From Okeania sp. SIO2B3 (lineage in GTDB: Bacteria; Cyanobacteriota; Cyanobacteriia; Cyanobacteriales; Microcoleaceae): a DNA stretch of 64,000 nucleotides. The notes below the pieces were generated by a model. It was not told where the DNA came from and made no database searches. It saw only the letters and a list, made by a program, of their open reading frames with translations. The translations under genes were made by a program, and so were the position numbers. The stretch is taken from contig NZ_JAAHGH010000007.1 in assembly GCF_010672525.1 (NCBI RefSeq), positions 44,691 to 108,690 on the forward strand, read 5' to 3'. The first letter of the stretch is position 1. The number at the start of each line of letters is the position of its first letter. This document shows positions 45,825 through 54,403 of the stretch, in pieces.

Positions 45825-47903
45825 TTAGGTTTGTTTCTTATTTTTTGATTTTCCTTCTCTATTTTGTTCACTATTACTAACAATTGGAATTGTAAAGTGA
45901 AACTGACTACCACGATTTTTCCCCTCTGACTTTGCCCAAATTTTTCCTCCCAAACGAGTAATAATCTGCCGACAAATAGCTAAACCTAAACCTGTACCAC
46001 CAACACTTCGTCGTAAAGCACCTTCCTCTTGATAAAAACGATCAAATACAGCTTCTAGGCGCTTAGGTTCAATGCCACGGCCAGTATCAGAGACCGTCAC
46101 TTCTAACATATTATTCCCGTTAGAAGTAGCTCCAATCATTACTGTTCCTTCAGACTGAGTAAACTTACAAGCATTATCCAGAAGTTTTGACAATACCTCC
46201 ACTAACCATTCTCCATCAGCTAAGACTAAAGGTAGTTCTGTCGATACCTCAGTAGTAATATTCGGTAAATCTTTTTGTGAGTGATGGGCACGAATACTAC
46301 TCAGAGCCAAATCAACACATTCTAATAGAGGCAGATATTCTACATTCCACTCAACCGTACCACTCTCTAAATGAGACAATGTTAAGAAATCTTGCACAAG
46401 ATGACGCATTCTATCTGCATCTGCTAGGGCAGTTTCCAACATAACTTGACGTAACTCTGCAGGCATATCTGGTTCTTGACTCAAACTTTCAAGGCAAACT
46501 TGAATAGTGGATAAAGGTGTCCGTAGCTCATGGCCAGTAATTGCAATTAAATTACTACGAGTCCGGTCCAGAGCTTCTAATTGTTGATTTAATTCTTCCA
46601 AGTGGACATAAGTTTCCGCCTGGATCAAAGTTATACCTAATTGAGTAGCGATCGCTTGTACTAAATCTATTTTGTCATCAGACCAATTATGGGGATATGA
46701 TCCACAGTGGTGTAGTTCCACCATACCTAACAGTCTTCCTTGATAAAGCAAAGGTACCATTAACCAGCTCTTAATTTCCCATTGAGATATTAATGTTTCG
46801 ATACAGTTTTTGGCCTGAAATTTAGATCCTTGTGATGTTTCTGTCAAACAATAATTAGGTAGTAAGCTTGTATCTTCTACATAGACATACTCTTGAATTT
46901 GAACAACCTTTTGAAATAAAGGATTATCTTGTAAAGGCCATTCTTGATTAACCACAGATGTAACTGATGAACTTAAATATTCATGTGTAATAGTTGCTGT
47001 GGCATCTAAAGCTCGACATTGATAAATTAAACATCGGCAAGCTAAAAGTGCTTCTCCCAATTCTTGCACTGCTACTCTAATAATCTCATCAGGGTCTAGC
47101 GATCGCCTCATGGCATTAGAAATAATATTAATCAGGCGCTGTTTTTGTTCCTGAGCGGCGATCGAGCGATATGCTTTAAGTAACTTATATTGACTTGCCT
47201 GTAAATAAGTCACCAAACGTTGGGCAAAAGGATCGTGGAATTGAGGGTTTTGAGTAACTACTTTTGAGACTTTATTTTGGTAACGACGATTAGAGCTAGA
47301 TTTGATTTTGCCAGATTTTCTTCCCATCCCTACATCAACATTGATGCCATAAATTTCTCGTGCTGCTTGTACTTTTTCTTCTAATTCTGGTCTATACTTA
47401 ACAATTCTATTCAGTAAAAATATAGCAGCTTGGACACATACTTGACGGTCAAAAGTCCAGAGACCTTCAAACCGACGTGCCTGATCCATAGCAATTAACT
47501 TATATGTTTCATCATTGCCAGAATTAACACACTCATTACAAATCAAGCAACTTGAATACTGTTGACCAAGTACCAGTAAATTCCATTCCTTACTTAGAGT
47601 CTCTTGAGTACTGAAAGCTATTGTTTCGTAATACTCAGAAGAATTTTTAAATGCTGTTTCTGGTGCTGCTAGTACATATACTTGGGATGTTAGGTTAGCA
47701 ATTCGTCGATAACGATGAGCTTCCTGACGATAAAAACGCTCTTGCTGAAAAGTTGCAATTACCAGAGGTTGATCAGAGCTTGCTAAGACCTGGTCTTCCA
47801 TTGCATGAGATAGAGCAGTCAGGGATGTCTTAAAGTAAATTTGTGGTCTCAACTGCGGAATCTCTTGCACCAGTTCTGCCAATACGGATTTAGGGATGGT
47901 CAT
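45825..47903 (-). CDS. Hybrid-input sensor histidine kinase (DICT-GAF-HisKA-HATPase)
   Basis: The 692-residue protein begins with a DICT-like sensory domain (about 10-190; LTALSHAMEDQVLASSDQPL, ATFQQERFYRQEAHRY), followed by a GAF domain (about 265-430; LDPDEIIRVAVQELGEALLA, WSDDKIDLVQAIATQLG). The HisKA domain has AITGHELRTPLSTIQ with phospho-acceptor His about 458. The ATPase domain has N box LLDNACKFT, G1 DTGRGIEP and G2 GGTGLGLAICRQI, so it looks fully active. A Cys cluster, SSCLICNECVNSG, in the N-terminal part could bind metal or sense redox. No membrane segment is seen, so it should be cytoplasmic. The cognate regulator is not nearby. A MITE sits 32 bases upstream of the start. Confidence 0.88.
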   Translation of the reverse strand: MTIPKSVLAELVQEIPQLRPQIYFKTSLTALSHAMEDQVLASSDQPLVIATFQQERFYRQEAHRYRRIANLTSQVYVLAAPETAFKNSSEYYETIAFSTQETLSKEWNLLVLGQQYSSCLICNECVNSGNDETYKLIAMDQARRFEGLWTFDRQVCVQAAIFLLNRIVKYRPELEEKVQAAREIYGINVDVGMGRKSGKIKSSSNRRYQNKVSKVVTQNPQFHDPFAQRLVTYLQASQYKLLKAYRSIAAQEQKQRLINIISNAMRRSLDPDEIIRVAVQELGEALLACRCLIYQCRALDATATITHEYLSSSVTSVVNQEWPLQDNPLFQKVVQIQEYVYVEDTSLLPNYCLTETSQGSKFQAKNCIETLISQWEIKSWLMVPLLYQGRLLGMVELHHCGSYPHNWSDDKIDLVQAIATQLGITLIQAETYVHLEELNQQLEALDRTRSNLIAITGHELRTPLSTIQVCLESLSQEPDMPAELRQVMLETALADADRMRHLVQDFLTLSHLESGTVEWNVEYLPLLECVDLALSSIRAHHSQKDLPNITTEVSTELPLVLADGEWLVEVLSKLLDNACKFTQSEGTVMIGATSNGNNMLEVTVSDTGRGIEPKRLEAVFDRFYQEEGALRRSVGGTGLGLAICRQIITRLGGKIWAKSEGKNRGSQFHFTIPIVSNSEQNREGKSKNKKQT

Positions 47904-48505
47904 CTGGCGGTTAATCTTTACCCTACTGCACTACTATAGCGCTACGCGCATAGGGGAGCCGTCGGATTGGCGACGTACAGAAGTCAGAAGTAATCCCTGA
48001 CACTCGTTTGAGCATTTATAAACGTCCTAACCTATTTGCGTAGTGCTATAATATCAAATATACATTGTTAATGTTAACACTGTAGAGTCTTTTATTCTTT
48101 AGTTTTATTCGATCCCTTGTTTATAGTCGGGCATTTTGTACAAGTATAAATTATTTTATCGCACTACGGATTTAGGTTAGAACACTACTAAACCCTGTTT
48201 GCGGAGCATTGACCTAGGAAAAACGAGCGTCAAAGATTACTTTTGACTTTTGAGTTTTGACTTCTAACTTGCGCGTAGCGCTATATCTCAAATATTTGGC
48301 ATTTTAAAATTATAAAAATAACTTGCTATTATCAGTTTTTTTGAAACAAAGCAATAGCAAGTTTTTAAGTTTTTATCAATTTTCTGCTACATCAATTATC
48401 AATGTGATTGTACAAAAAATACATGATAACTAGATAATTAAGCGTTTTAGACTTTTGATGTATATCTTGGGATTTTTACAAATTTTGCATTGGTTGCTGT
48501 CGTTT
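47904..48505. mobile_element. Gap with a 116-bp element (47935-48050) upstream of the sensor kinase
   Basis: The element has ends TATAGCGCTACGCGCA and TTTGCGTAGTGCTATA (imperfect inverted repeat). Similar ends, GCGCGTAGCGCTATA, occur at 48273 and 7414. Inside is TCCCTGACACTCGTTTGAGC, shared with 6440. The rest is AT-rich. Since it lies directly upstream of the kinase start it may affect that gene's expression. No gene is recognised. Confidence 0.55.
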
Positions 48506-48823
48506 TTATTGATCCTTCTCATCTCTAGTTTCACTACTAGATTCCAGCTCAGAATTATAAATAGCATCCAACTGTTGACGAGCTTCTTGTACATTAACGG
48601 AACGCATCACCAATAAAGGTTCATCAATAAAATTCCCAGATTCATCTAATAGTTCCGGATGTGGAATTCTACGAGACTGAGAATAAGAATCACCAGAAGA
48701 CCATCCTCGGTTTGAGGGGGAAGATTGAGACTCAAGGCCCACAGTTAATAGACTACGGATTAAATTACGAACAGCCAAAACAGCAACAGTAGTAAAGGCT
48801 AGGATATAAAGCAGATGTAACAT
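48506..48823 (-). CDS. DUF2973 small membrane protein
   Basis: The 105-residue protein starts with one membrane helix (MLHLLYILAFTTVAVLAVRN) followed by a Ser-rich linker and the conserved block HPELLDESGNFIDEPLLVMR and ARQQLDAIYNS. This is the DUF2973 pattern, found in cyanobacteria with unknown function. The ATG at 48823, preceded by GGAGAAA, is preferred over an in-frame codon 11 residues upstream. It lies 258 bases downstream of the DUF2605 gene on the same strand; the two families commonly neighbour each other, so a joint function at a membrane is likely. Confidence 0.8.
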   Translation of the reverse strand: MLHLLYILAFTTVAVLAVRNLIRSLLTVGLESQSSPSNRGWSSGDSYSQSRRIPHPELLDESGNFIDEPLLVMRSVNVQEARQQLDAIYNSELESSSETRDEKDQ

Positions 48824-49081
48824 AGTTTTCTCCAGGGCCATATAGGCACTTAGCAAATTTTAAAAAAGTTTAAACAATTTTTCTTATTTTATCTCTACTT
48901 AACTCTAGATGAACTTGATGGCCATAAATTATCTGGGTCAGTCATCATCATTTCCAGAGAAGATAGTGCTTTTAGAATAAATTAACATTTATCAAATCAT
49001 CAACTTTTATTGTTAAAAGTTAACTCAATCTGATTTCTTGGTTCAGGACTTGATACCTAAGTTTGAGTGTAATGAGCAATT

Positions 49082-49399
49082 CTATCTAGATTGTTCTTTG
49101 CGGAATCGCATTGAAACTTGCCAACATTCCGTTAGTAAGTGATGCCAAGGCATAAGCACTGTAGTTTCTACCCCAACTTGACCTTCAGTTGCATGAAAAA
49201 GAGTTTGTGCTGTACTCACTTCTTGTTGAGCTTGCTTAACTCTGTTAAGTAGGTCGAATTGTTCAGTGCTACTCAGAAAAGGAATTTTTTCTCTTTCCAA
49301 TAACTGACGGGAACGCTCAAACCAATACTGAAAATCTTCTAACAAGGGTTGCAGTACTGCTTTAAGTAAATCTGGTTCAGGCAGTTTTGGATTTATCAT
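49082..49399 (-). CDS. DUF2605 small helical protein
   Basis: This is a 105-residue, mainly helical, soluble protein: PEPDLLKAVLQPLLEDFQYW, then FLSSTEQFDLLNRVKQAQQE and VGVETTVLMPWHHLLTECWQ. It matches the cyanobacterial DUF2605 family in length and conserved Trp/His positions. Function is unknown. It precedes the DUF2973 gene, with which it may form a transcriptional unit. No signal peptide or membrane segment is present. Confidence 0.8.
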   Translation of the reverse strand: MINPKLPEPDLLKAVLQPLLEDFQYWFERSRQLLEREKIPFLSSTEQFDLLNRVKQAQQEVSTAQTLFHATEGQVGVETTVLMPWHHLLTECWQVSMRFRKEQSR

Positions 49400-50533
49400 T
49401 TTTCTAAATTAATTTCTTAGTTCTATCATCTTAATCTTAACACTCTTTACAATTTTTAATATTTTCCAGAATAGATGTTTTTCAAGGGAGCTTGAGACTT
49501 GAAAACTAAGGGAGTAAGAATTTTAGAGCCAAAGCCAGTCACCTTTGATAATCATTTTATCCCAAAAATATGATTAATTTATACAAATTAAAAGTATAAA
49601 AAATGCTATTGCTGACAAAAATTATTGTGAATTTCGTTACATACTACTTTTTGTCCCACACTTAGCAGCATAAAAAGTAGTATGTAAATCCGCAGCTTAG
49701 TAGGTATTTATACTATGCAAATCATCTCAATTACTTTTTTCGTTGATCAAATTCTGAGTCAAAAATTTACGCATAAATACTTGCTTAATTGATTACTCAA
49801 TCACGGCAGCTATGATTTTCTTCAGAATTGCTGTCTCCTGTCTTCCCCTCCCCTCCTGGGAGCTATGCTTTATAAACATCTTTCTTAACATAAACGTAGA
49901 CAAAAAAGACAAGTTATGGGTAAGTCTGGGAGCGGCTTTTTCGGGAGAAAATTGTATTGAAAAATACACTATAAGTGAGGACTGTAGACAAAATTCTTAC
50001 TCCCCCCTCTTCCCCCTCTACTCTGACTAAATTAGGTCAAATAACAAAAATTCGTTAATTTACCTTCAAGGATAATTGATAAATTTGGCCGAAATCCTGA
50101 CTATTTTTCCAAAATTTTCCTGTTATACCCATCTATCTATCTCCTCCTCTGTTTTTCGCGAGAATGAAACAGCCCTGCTCCCAGGAGGGGAGAAATGGGA
50201 ATGAGCGAGAAAGTAGGAGTAAGAATTATCCCAAGATTGTTCTGCCCAACTATGAGCCTAAAATACGCTCCTTTTTGAGCGTTTTAGACGTGATACTAGG
50301 CACTTTTTAAAGACCCCAAAAAGGCACTTGTCTTTATATGTCAATGCTTTGAGATTTAATCAGCAAGCCCTATTTAAAGGAGAAAAAGCGGTCGAGGGAT
50401 GGCGAGGTCTCCTCGCCATATCCAATCGACCAAGAGAAGAAAAAATTTTCCTTAAGCTTAAATCCTCTTCTTTTCAAGGAAAGGTAATTATTAATTATTA
50501 ATTATTAATTATTAATTATTGAAAGTTCCCTAC
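49400..50533. repeat. Gap with hairpins and a truncated copy of the 2618-type element
   Basis: Positions 49636-49690 hold TTACATACTACTTTTT and AAAAAGTAGTATGTAA, a strong inverted repeat. TATGCTTTATAAACATC (49863) is shared with 27430. About 50165-50374 matches the element at 2618-2900 and ends TTAATCAGCAAGCCCTATT; its left end is lost. GGTCGA...GGCGAGGTCTCCTCGCC...TCGACC (50390-50431) is a strong long hairpin about 100 bases after the kinase-like gene and may terminate it. TTAATTA heptamers fill 50486-50519. No gene is recognised. Confidence 0.55.
50390..50431. terminator. Long stem-loop downstream of the kinase-like gene
   Basis: The arms GGTCGA/TCGACC and GGCGAGG/CCTCGCC stack into one long hairpin with small bulges. 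It could end transcription from the minus-strand gene at 50534, but no T-run follows on that strand, and similar GGCGAGG hairpins occur as dispersed repeats in cyanobacteria. Confidence 0.35.
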
Positions 50534-51352
50534 TTAATAAAGTGGCAGAGTTAAAATATATCGATAGCCTAATTCTGTAGAACCTTGAACCCAGAAAGAG
50601 CCACCATTTTGTTCAGCTAACTGACAACTTAATAATAATGCTAATAGATCGCGGGTAGGGTTAGCTGCAACATTTTCTCCTTGTGTTGACATTTTGCCAA
50701 AAACTATTGTTGTTAGCTCATCAAATGTTAGCTGTAATCTATTTAGCATTAAGCTAGACTGATTGTCCTGATTTTCAATTTCTGATAACTTTTGGTAATA
50801 TAGTTGAGCATGAGGAAGATTATCTCCAAGAATAGGATGAGAAACCCACACTGCAATATTAAATTCTTCTTGCTTTTCAGACAAATGAATTTTTACTCCA
50901 CTCCCTGAACCTGTAGATTTAATTACACTATAAATTAAGTTGTATAATGTTTGTTCTAAAATTATTTTATCAAAAAAACAAACCCGATCGCTAGACCCAG
51001 CTAATAACTGAACTTTTATCTGCTGATGAACTATTTCTGGCTCTAGGTCTCTTACTATCTGCTGACAGATATTTTTCACATCAACGGGAGTTTTTTCTGA
51101 AGTTTGGCCAGACTCATCTAGTTTTGTTAAGGCAATAATTTCTTCAACTAGCAATTGTAAATATCGACTTCTTTCATTAATAACTTCTACATATTTTCTC
51201 TGTTTATCAGTTAGAGAACCATAGATTTCTTGGTTGAGAACACTTGCCATCCCCATCACAGAAGTTAACGGAGTTAACATTTCTTGGGTCAAAAGACTGA
51301 GTAGCTTATTTTTAACTATATTAGAAGATTGAGTAATAGATTCTTTAGTCAT
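50534..51352 (-). CDS. Histidine kinase-like protein lacking catalytic residues
   Basis: The 272-residue protein follows the HisKA plus HATPase layout (LLSLLTQEMLTPLTSVMG; YLQLLVEEIIALTKLDES; ILEQTLYNLIYSVIKSTG). However, the phospho-acceptor His in the usual HELRTPL is replaced by Gln23 (TQEMLTPL). The N-box asparagine region reads YSVIK instead of NAIK. The DxGxG ATP lid motif is not found (FNIAVWVSHPILGDN in its place). It should therefore be unable to autophosphorylate and may be a pseudokinase, scaffold or decoy. It has no sensor domain or membrane segment. The frame is intact, so it is probably still under selection. The start ATG at 51352 has no strong ribosome site. Confidence 0.78.
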   Translation of the reverse strand: MTKESITQSSNIVKNKLLSLLTQEMLTPLTSVMGMASVLNQEIYGSLTDKQRKYVEVINERSRYLQLLVEEIIALTKLDESGQTSEKTPVDVKNICQQIVRDLEPEIVHQQIKVQLLAGSSDRVCFFDKIILEQTLYNLIYSVIKSTGSGSGVKIHLSEKQEEFNIAVWVSHPILGDNLPHAQLYYQKLSEIENQDNQSSLMLNRLQLTFDELTTIVFGKMSTQGENVAANPTRDLLALLLSCQLAEQNGGSFWVQGSTELGYRYILTLPLY

Positions 51353-51599
51353 TACAAAAAATTAAGTGGGAGATAGTTATTGTTAAGTTGTATTCGTGGC
51401 ATTAATGCACTCAAATTATTTCACAAATAATTCAATATTTAATATGTGAAATAATTTGATAAATTTATTTTCAAAGAAAGCTTTTAGTCTATATATTCAT
51501 GATTTTAATTTTTAACTTTTGATATCTGTATTAAGTAGTTATACCAAATTAATTGTATATTTTATAGTCTGGTTAAATAGGTAGGCAAAATTATTTTTA
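51353..51599. other. Short AT-rich upstream region, nothing recognised
   Basis: The bases before the kinase-like gene are AT-rich, with AATTATTTCACAAATAATT and AATATGTGAAATAATT forming loose inverted repeats. No promoter boxes were confidently assigned. Confidence 0.3.
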
Positions 51600-51895
51600 C
51601 CGAAAAGCGAGCTTGAAAGCCCCCGTGTTTTAACCGGGGGATGAAAACAAGCGAGTCGTTTAGAATAGACAACTAAAGTTGTCCTGTGCTATTATCTTAA
51701 TATAGAAATGTTTAGACAAAAGTAAACAGAAGGCTAGGGTTAAACTTAAGCCGACTGTGTAGGGGGCACAATTAAATTGTCCCCAAAGAGTTTATCTTTG
51801 GTCAGCTAAGAAAAAACGAAGCAACAAGGATTTATCCTGTTGCGCGGTATCAACTTAGAATCCCCTCGGCAACAGCTGCGGGGAGTAGTCAAAAC
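51600..51895 (+). mobile_element. Non-autonomous IS200/IS605-type relic with apparent TnpB omegaRNA
   Basis: The left end is a hairpin, CCCCCG TGTTTTAAC CGGGGG (51620-51640), followed by ATGAAAACAAGCGAGTCG, as at IS200/IS605 left ends. From about 51730 the sequence resembles the guide RNA that overlaps the tnpB 3' end: GGCTAGGGTTAAACTTAAGCC, GTAGGGGGCACAATTAAATTG, TTTGGTCAGCTAAGAAAAAA, CGAAGCAACAAGG. It finishes with the right-end hairpin TCCCCTCGGC...GCGGGGAGTAGTC (51861-51890). No tnpA or tnpB frame lies between. It looks like an internal-deletion derivative that kept both recognition ends and perhaps a transcribed omegaRNA. The identification rests on remembered features of the family. Confidence 0.55.
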
Positions 51896-52145
51896 TACTA
51901 CTAAAGTATACAAGTATATTTTATTCTTGGTGGTGGTGCATTGTAATGGTGGTATATTGTCAGTATTTTGGTCAAGGACAAAAGTAGTGGGAGCATCTTA
52001 CTCCTTTGCTCATATCTTGCTCCCATGAAGCACTGTTGTTCATCCCCATCTACCATTACGCGAGGATGACTCTTATGCTCTATTCCTTTTTTCCTACTAA
52101 CAAATGTTAAATTAATTTTTTGTAAAAATTTTGCACAGATACCGA

Positions 52146-53552
52146 TCATTTAATCGTTTCTTCTAGGGCTTTTTGCAAATCTTGAGTCAGTTCTGATATG
52201 GCTGTACGACGTTTAGTTTTGTAACTCTCCCAACGCTGGGAAACAGAAATTGGTTGTCCTACTGTCATGTATACTTTTTGTTTTCCTAGTATCGGACGCT
52301 TGAGAGGATTACCGCCCTTAATACGATTAATCATATCCCATATTAGTAGAGTTGTATCTGCAAACCTTTCTACTGTCGGTTTTTCGGTAATATATTTGCC
52401 ACTAACCGCAACAAAACTTTCGACTAATCTCATGTGCCACATTCGCAGACTAGCTTCTTGTGCAAGTCGGTCAGCAAGACCTCTGTCTACAGGAGAAAGA
52501 GTGGCTAAATTTTCAATATCTTCTCTATATATACAATCCCAGCCTGCTTGTTCTAAACGACGACAACGATCTATAAAATTACCGTTGGCCTGAATTTGAA
52601 AATATTCTTCTGCCACTTCCAAAGCAACATTGAGAAGAGCATTGAGGCGAGTGGCGATCGTTTCATTAATTTGGTCATCTGTTAAAGATTGTTGGGAAGA
52701 ACTTTCTTGAGTTGACTTGGGTAAGTCTCGGTGGTAATTTTTTCTATAAAATTCTTCCATTTTTTCTAATAAATGACCTCCTAATCTCAAAAGTCGTTGG
52801 TATAGTGCAGAAGGTGCTAGTTTTTGCTGATCGGGAAGATTTTCTGAACCTGAAAACAAACCACTATCTTTTTCCAGCTTAGTTAAAAGTTTCTCTACAT
52901 TTTCCCATGGTTCGCCCAAGTACTTGTATTGAATACCTATTGGCACGATTAAAACTTCTTCAGAACGAGTGGCTTTATATATATCTTCAACACACCAAAA
53001 TCCCATCTGGGCAATACCAGGCTCTAAGGGACTGACTCTTTCATTATGGCCATTAGTACTTCCTTCTGGAGCAGCCATCATAGGTAAACTGCCATTAGCA
53101 AATAATTCACGAGCTGATTTTAGTCCCTGACGGTCTATTTTTCCTCGGTGAATTGAACTTCCTCCCAAATATGAATACCATTTACCGACAAAATTACCTG
53201 CCCATAAAGGAATACCTCGGTCAAAGATAAAATGATAGTGGAGAAGAGATGGAAGGGTAATTCCTTGTTGTTTGGCAAATTTGGGCAATAGATACCAGAT
53301 CATATATCCCAGACAGTAAGGATCGTTGGCATTAGGATGACGGAATGCCATTAGAAAGCGGTTTTTCCCCTGATGGAAGTTTTGATATAGTTGGGCTAGG
53401 GTTTCTAGGTTATCTGCTTGTATGTCGGCGACAGATATTCCGCACTTCAGCCACCAAGGTAACATTAGTTTTGTACCTGTTCTTACCAGGGGCTTAAAGT
53501 TGGGTGGAATAAATTTTAGGGGTGGTTGAACCTGGATAGTTGAGTTGGACAT
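52146..53552 (-). CDS. PlsC-like glycerophospholipid acyltransferase domain protein
   Basis: The 468-residue protein carries the acyltransferase motifs in its first half. The HxxxxD box is HPNAND (His72 to Asp77), followed by LGGSSIHRGKIDRQG and the PEGSTNGHNE block near 160-170. LIVPIGIQYKYLG follows. The family moves fatty acyl groups to glycerol phosphate or lysophosphatidate. The second half (about 230-468) is a helical domain seen in a cyanobacterial subgroup and is of unknown role. There is no strong membrane segment, so it is probably peripheral to membrane. Exact acceptor is not known. The gene stands alone on the minus strand. Confidence 0.82.
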   Translation of the reverse strand: MSNSTIQVQPPLKFIPPNFKPLVRTGTKLMLPWWLKCGISVADIQADNLETLAQLYQNFHQGKNRFLMAFRHPNANDPYCLGYMIWYLLPKFAKQQGITLPSLLHYHFIFDRGIPLWAGNFVGKWYSYLGGSSIHRGKIDRQGLKSARELFANGSLPMMAAPEGSTNGHNERVSPLEPGIAQMGFWCVEDIYKATRSEEVLIVPIGIQYKYLGEPWENVEKLLTKLEKDSGLFSGSENLPDQQKLAPSALYQRLLRLGGHLLEKMEEFYRKNYHRDLPKSTQESSSQQSLTDDQINETIATRLNALLNVALEVAEEYFQIQANGNFIDRCRRLEQAGWDCIYREDIENLATLSPVDRGLADRLAQEASLRMWHMRLVESFVAVSGKYITEKPTVERFADTTLLIWDMINRIKGGNPLKRPILGKQKVYMTVGQPISVSQRWESYKTKRRTAISELTQDLQKALEETIK

Positions 53553-54403
53553 TAAAATTTATCAGTTAATTATGGGTTAAATTTGACACTCCCGTCGTTA
53601 AATCAAAAATTATGACGGGAGTCCTCTGGCAATATTTTTAGATAGATTGTCCTATGGGCTATTTGCTTATTGCCTACTTTCTAATACTTATATCCTTTTT
53701 TCTAGTAACAGAATTCTACAAATTTAGAGGTATACTATCTTTATTCTTAAGATGAAAATATCTCCTGTAATAATACAAAGAATTGACACATTAATTCTAG
53801 ATCAAATGTTGTATACATAGGTATATTAGAATCGGTCCATCAGTCAAATCAAAAGTAATACAGCAATCCTTCAACAATTAATAATTAGGGTTTGCGTATG
53901 GAAAGTCTGTTGGTAGGGGTAGGAGACAAGAGACAGGAGACAGGAGACAGGAGAAATGGAAATCATAGAGGAGGTCGGAGTAAGAATTGTCTCTCAATTT
54001 TTCTGTCCGAAGGTTTGCCTTTTATGCTAAATTTTTGAGATTTTTAGACTAAAATAAGCGCACAAATTGGGAATCTAAGAAGGCTCAAACCTTTACTTTA
54101 AAATGGTTTTAAAATTGATCGGTAAGCCCTAATTAATAATTACCTCTCCTTGAAAAGAAGAGGATTGACTCAAAGGACAATTTTTGCTTGTTTCTCCTTT
54201 AAAAGAGAGGCTTTAAACCTTAATTATTTGGTAAATAGCTATTTATAAATTATTTATACACAAATATATATTTTTGATTTTTTTTCATATAGAATCTGCT
54301 CATATAATATATCTTTATAATTTTATAATTACTTCAATATTCAATCTCCCCATCCCCGCGTCCCCGCGTCTCCGTGTCCTCAAGAACCCGCGTCCCCGCG
54401 TCC
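53553..54403. mobile_element. Gap with a 252-bp element (53883-54134) and CGCGTCC repeats
   Basis: The element starts AATTAGGGTTTGCG and ends TAAGCCCTAATT, with an interior containing GGAGACA heptamers (53930-53952) and ATAGAGGAGGT, related to the element at 2618-2900. Positions 54352-54405 hold CGCGTCC/CCCGCGT heptamers that run up to the stop of the giant membrane protein. Bases 53590-53880 are AT-rich upstream DNA. No gene is recognised. Confidence 0.6.

Noticed and set aside
51840-52028. 62-codon frame over the IS605-type right end
   Set aside because: Begins inside the right-end hairpin and has no homology pattern of TnpA or TnpB.
50157-54134. A single composite transposon between the two AAGCCCTAA-ended copies
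   Set aside because: The two copies enclose ordinary chromosomal genes (kinase-like, PlsC), and the first copy has lost its left end; nothing suggests joint movement.
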